Shown in pieces: positions 63,280 to 64,000 of a DNA stretch of 64,000 nt. The notes under the pieces are model-generated. The model was not told where the DNA came from. It saw only the letters and a program-made list of their open reading frames with translations, and ran no database searches. Made by a program: the position numbers and the translations under genes. The first letter of the stretch is position 1, and every line of letters begins with the position of its first letter. The DNA is from Prolixibacteraceae bacterium JC049 (lineage in GTDB: Bacteria; Bacteroidota; Bacteroidia; Bacteroidales; Prolixibacteraceae): contig SACZ01000008.1 in assembly GCA_023369685.1 (NCBI GenBank), forward strand, positions 62,001-126,000. Reading direction: 5' to 3'.

Positions 63280-64000
63280 ATGAACTCTGCCAAAGGATCC
63301 AGTTTTTTCCCATTCGGTAAAGAACAGCTGTTGCCAGCTGAGGAAATGCTTGAAGTCGGAAGGAAGAGAAAGCAGCTGAGTATTGGAGTGCTTTCAGGAA
63401 AAGGAAAAGATGAAACCCGAATTCCATTGACGCCACAGGCGGTGGAATTATTGGTGAAGAATGATCATGAAGTAATTATAGAAAGTAAGGCTGGCGATCA
63501 TTCTAGCTATTCTGATATGGATTATGCCAATGCAGGAGCAGGTATAATCCGAGATAAGAAAGTGGTTTTACAGTGTGACATTGTTCTAAGTGTTGCACCT
63601 CTGGATCATGCCGAAATTGATGCATTGAAAGGCAATCAGACTATCATTTCATCCATGCAGCTTAAAACGCAATGCGAAGAAGCACTGAAGAAGATGATGA
63701 AGAAGAAGGTGTTGGCTCTCGCGTTTGAATACATGAAGGATGAGCATCGTCAGTTTCCGGTAATCAATTCTATGTGTGAAATTGCGGGTAGCACATCAAT
63801 GATGATGGCTAGTGAATACATGAGCAATGCACATGGTGGTAAAGGAGTTCTTCTTGGTGGTGTAACAGGTATTTCGCCTGCCGAAGTGGTGATTATTGGT
63901 TCTGGAGTAGCGGCCGAATATGCTGTTCGTACTGCTATTGGTTTGGGAGCTATGGTAAAGGTTTTCGATAGTTCTATTCACAACCTACGGGTTTTGAATG
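63280..64000 (+). CDS. Alanine dehydrogenase (3' partial)
   Basis: Open from ATG 63280 to the window end, 240 codons visible. After a 30-residue N-terminal extension come LSIGVLSGKGKDETRIPLTP, the alanine dehydrogenase/transhydrogenase N-terminal motif with the substrate Arg, and then VVIIGSGVAAEYAVRTAIGLGAMVKVFD, the NAD-binding Rossmann loop. It interconverts alanine and pyruvate plus ammonia. The C-terminal part lies beyond the window. It is a paralogue-type relative of the Lys1-like gene at 2156. Confidence 0.9.
   Translation, partial: MNSAKGSSFFPFGKEQLLPAEEMLEVGRKRKQLSIGVLSGKGKDETRIPLTPQAVELLVKNDHEVIIESKAGDHSSYSDMDYANAGAGIIRDKKVVLQCDIVLSVAPLDHAEIDALKGNQTIISSMQLKTQCEEALKKMMKKKVLALAFEYMKDEHRQFPVINSMCEIAGSTSMMMASEYMSNAHGGKGVLLGGVTGISPAEVVIIGSGVAAEYAVRTAIGLGAMVKVFDSSIHNLRVLN

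Overview
The window is chromosomal DNA of a Bacteroidota bacterium, most likely a marine or anaerobic member of the Bacteroidales/Marinilabiliales (inference). The signs are a SusC/SusD pair, secreted proteins with type IX secretion-type C-terminal tails, a fused lpxC-fabZ gene, a GSCFA protein, and Bacteroidota-type promoters (-7 box TAnnTTTGY, often with a -33 TTG/TTTG) ahead of many genes. The DNA is AT-rich and genes are tightly packed. I see no phage, insertion sequence, CRISPR array or conjugative element; this is mostly core chromosome with a few accessory stretches.

Layout. Bases 1-4742: a lysine catabolism operon by the saccharopine route (Lys1-type and Lys9-type saccharopine dehydrogenases and an ALDH7 aminoadipate-semialdehyde dehydrogenase), preceded by the 3' end of an aconitase/isopropylmalate dehydratase family gene. 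4800-10600: DEAD-box helicase, MntP manganese exporter, and a U32 peptidase / AlbA_2 protein / alkaline phosphatase operon. 10600-12900: an ECF sigma factor, a membrane anti-sigma-like protein and a predicted outer-membrane protein. 12900-18300: BPL-N lipoprotein, RNase HII, glycosyltransferase, flippase and a small secreted protein. 18300-30100: a long minus-strand run holding YgjP-like metalloprotease, dGTPase, S9 peptidase, CotH-family secreted protein, SusC and SusD. 30200-38600: an unknown protein, truncated haemoglobin, tRNA-Ala(GGC), TonB, HflX, Asd, a large secreted lamin-tail protein and RecX.

38600-48600: the rimP-nusA-infB operon (minus) diverging from an HD phosphohydrolase followed by lpxD, lpxC-fabZ and lpxA (plus). 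48600-53900: groES-groEL and an envelope operon (sigma-54-type activator, LptE, TPR-like protein, SecG). 54000-64000: TraB/GumN protein, KdsB, secreted endonuclease I, GSCFA protein, GltX, CDF transporter, YjjX-type NTPase, GcvH, TsaE and the start of an alanine dehydrogenase gene.

The theme is envelope building (lipid A, Kdo, LptE, SecG, TonB) plus use of proteins and amino acids (SusCD, S9 peptidase, saccharopine route, glycine cleavage, alanine dehydrogenase). The least explained signals are RNA-level: a terminator-like hairpin directly behind the lpxC-fabZ promoter, hairpins in the rimP and S9 peptidase leaders, and promoters placed so close to start codons that the transcripts would be leaderless or nearly so.
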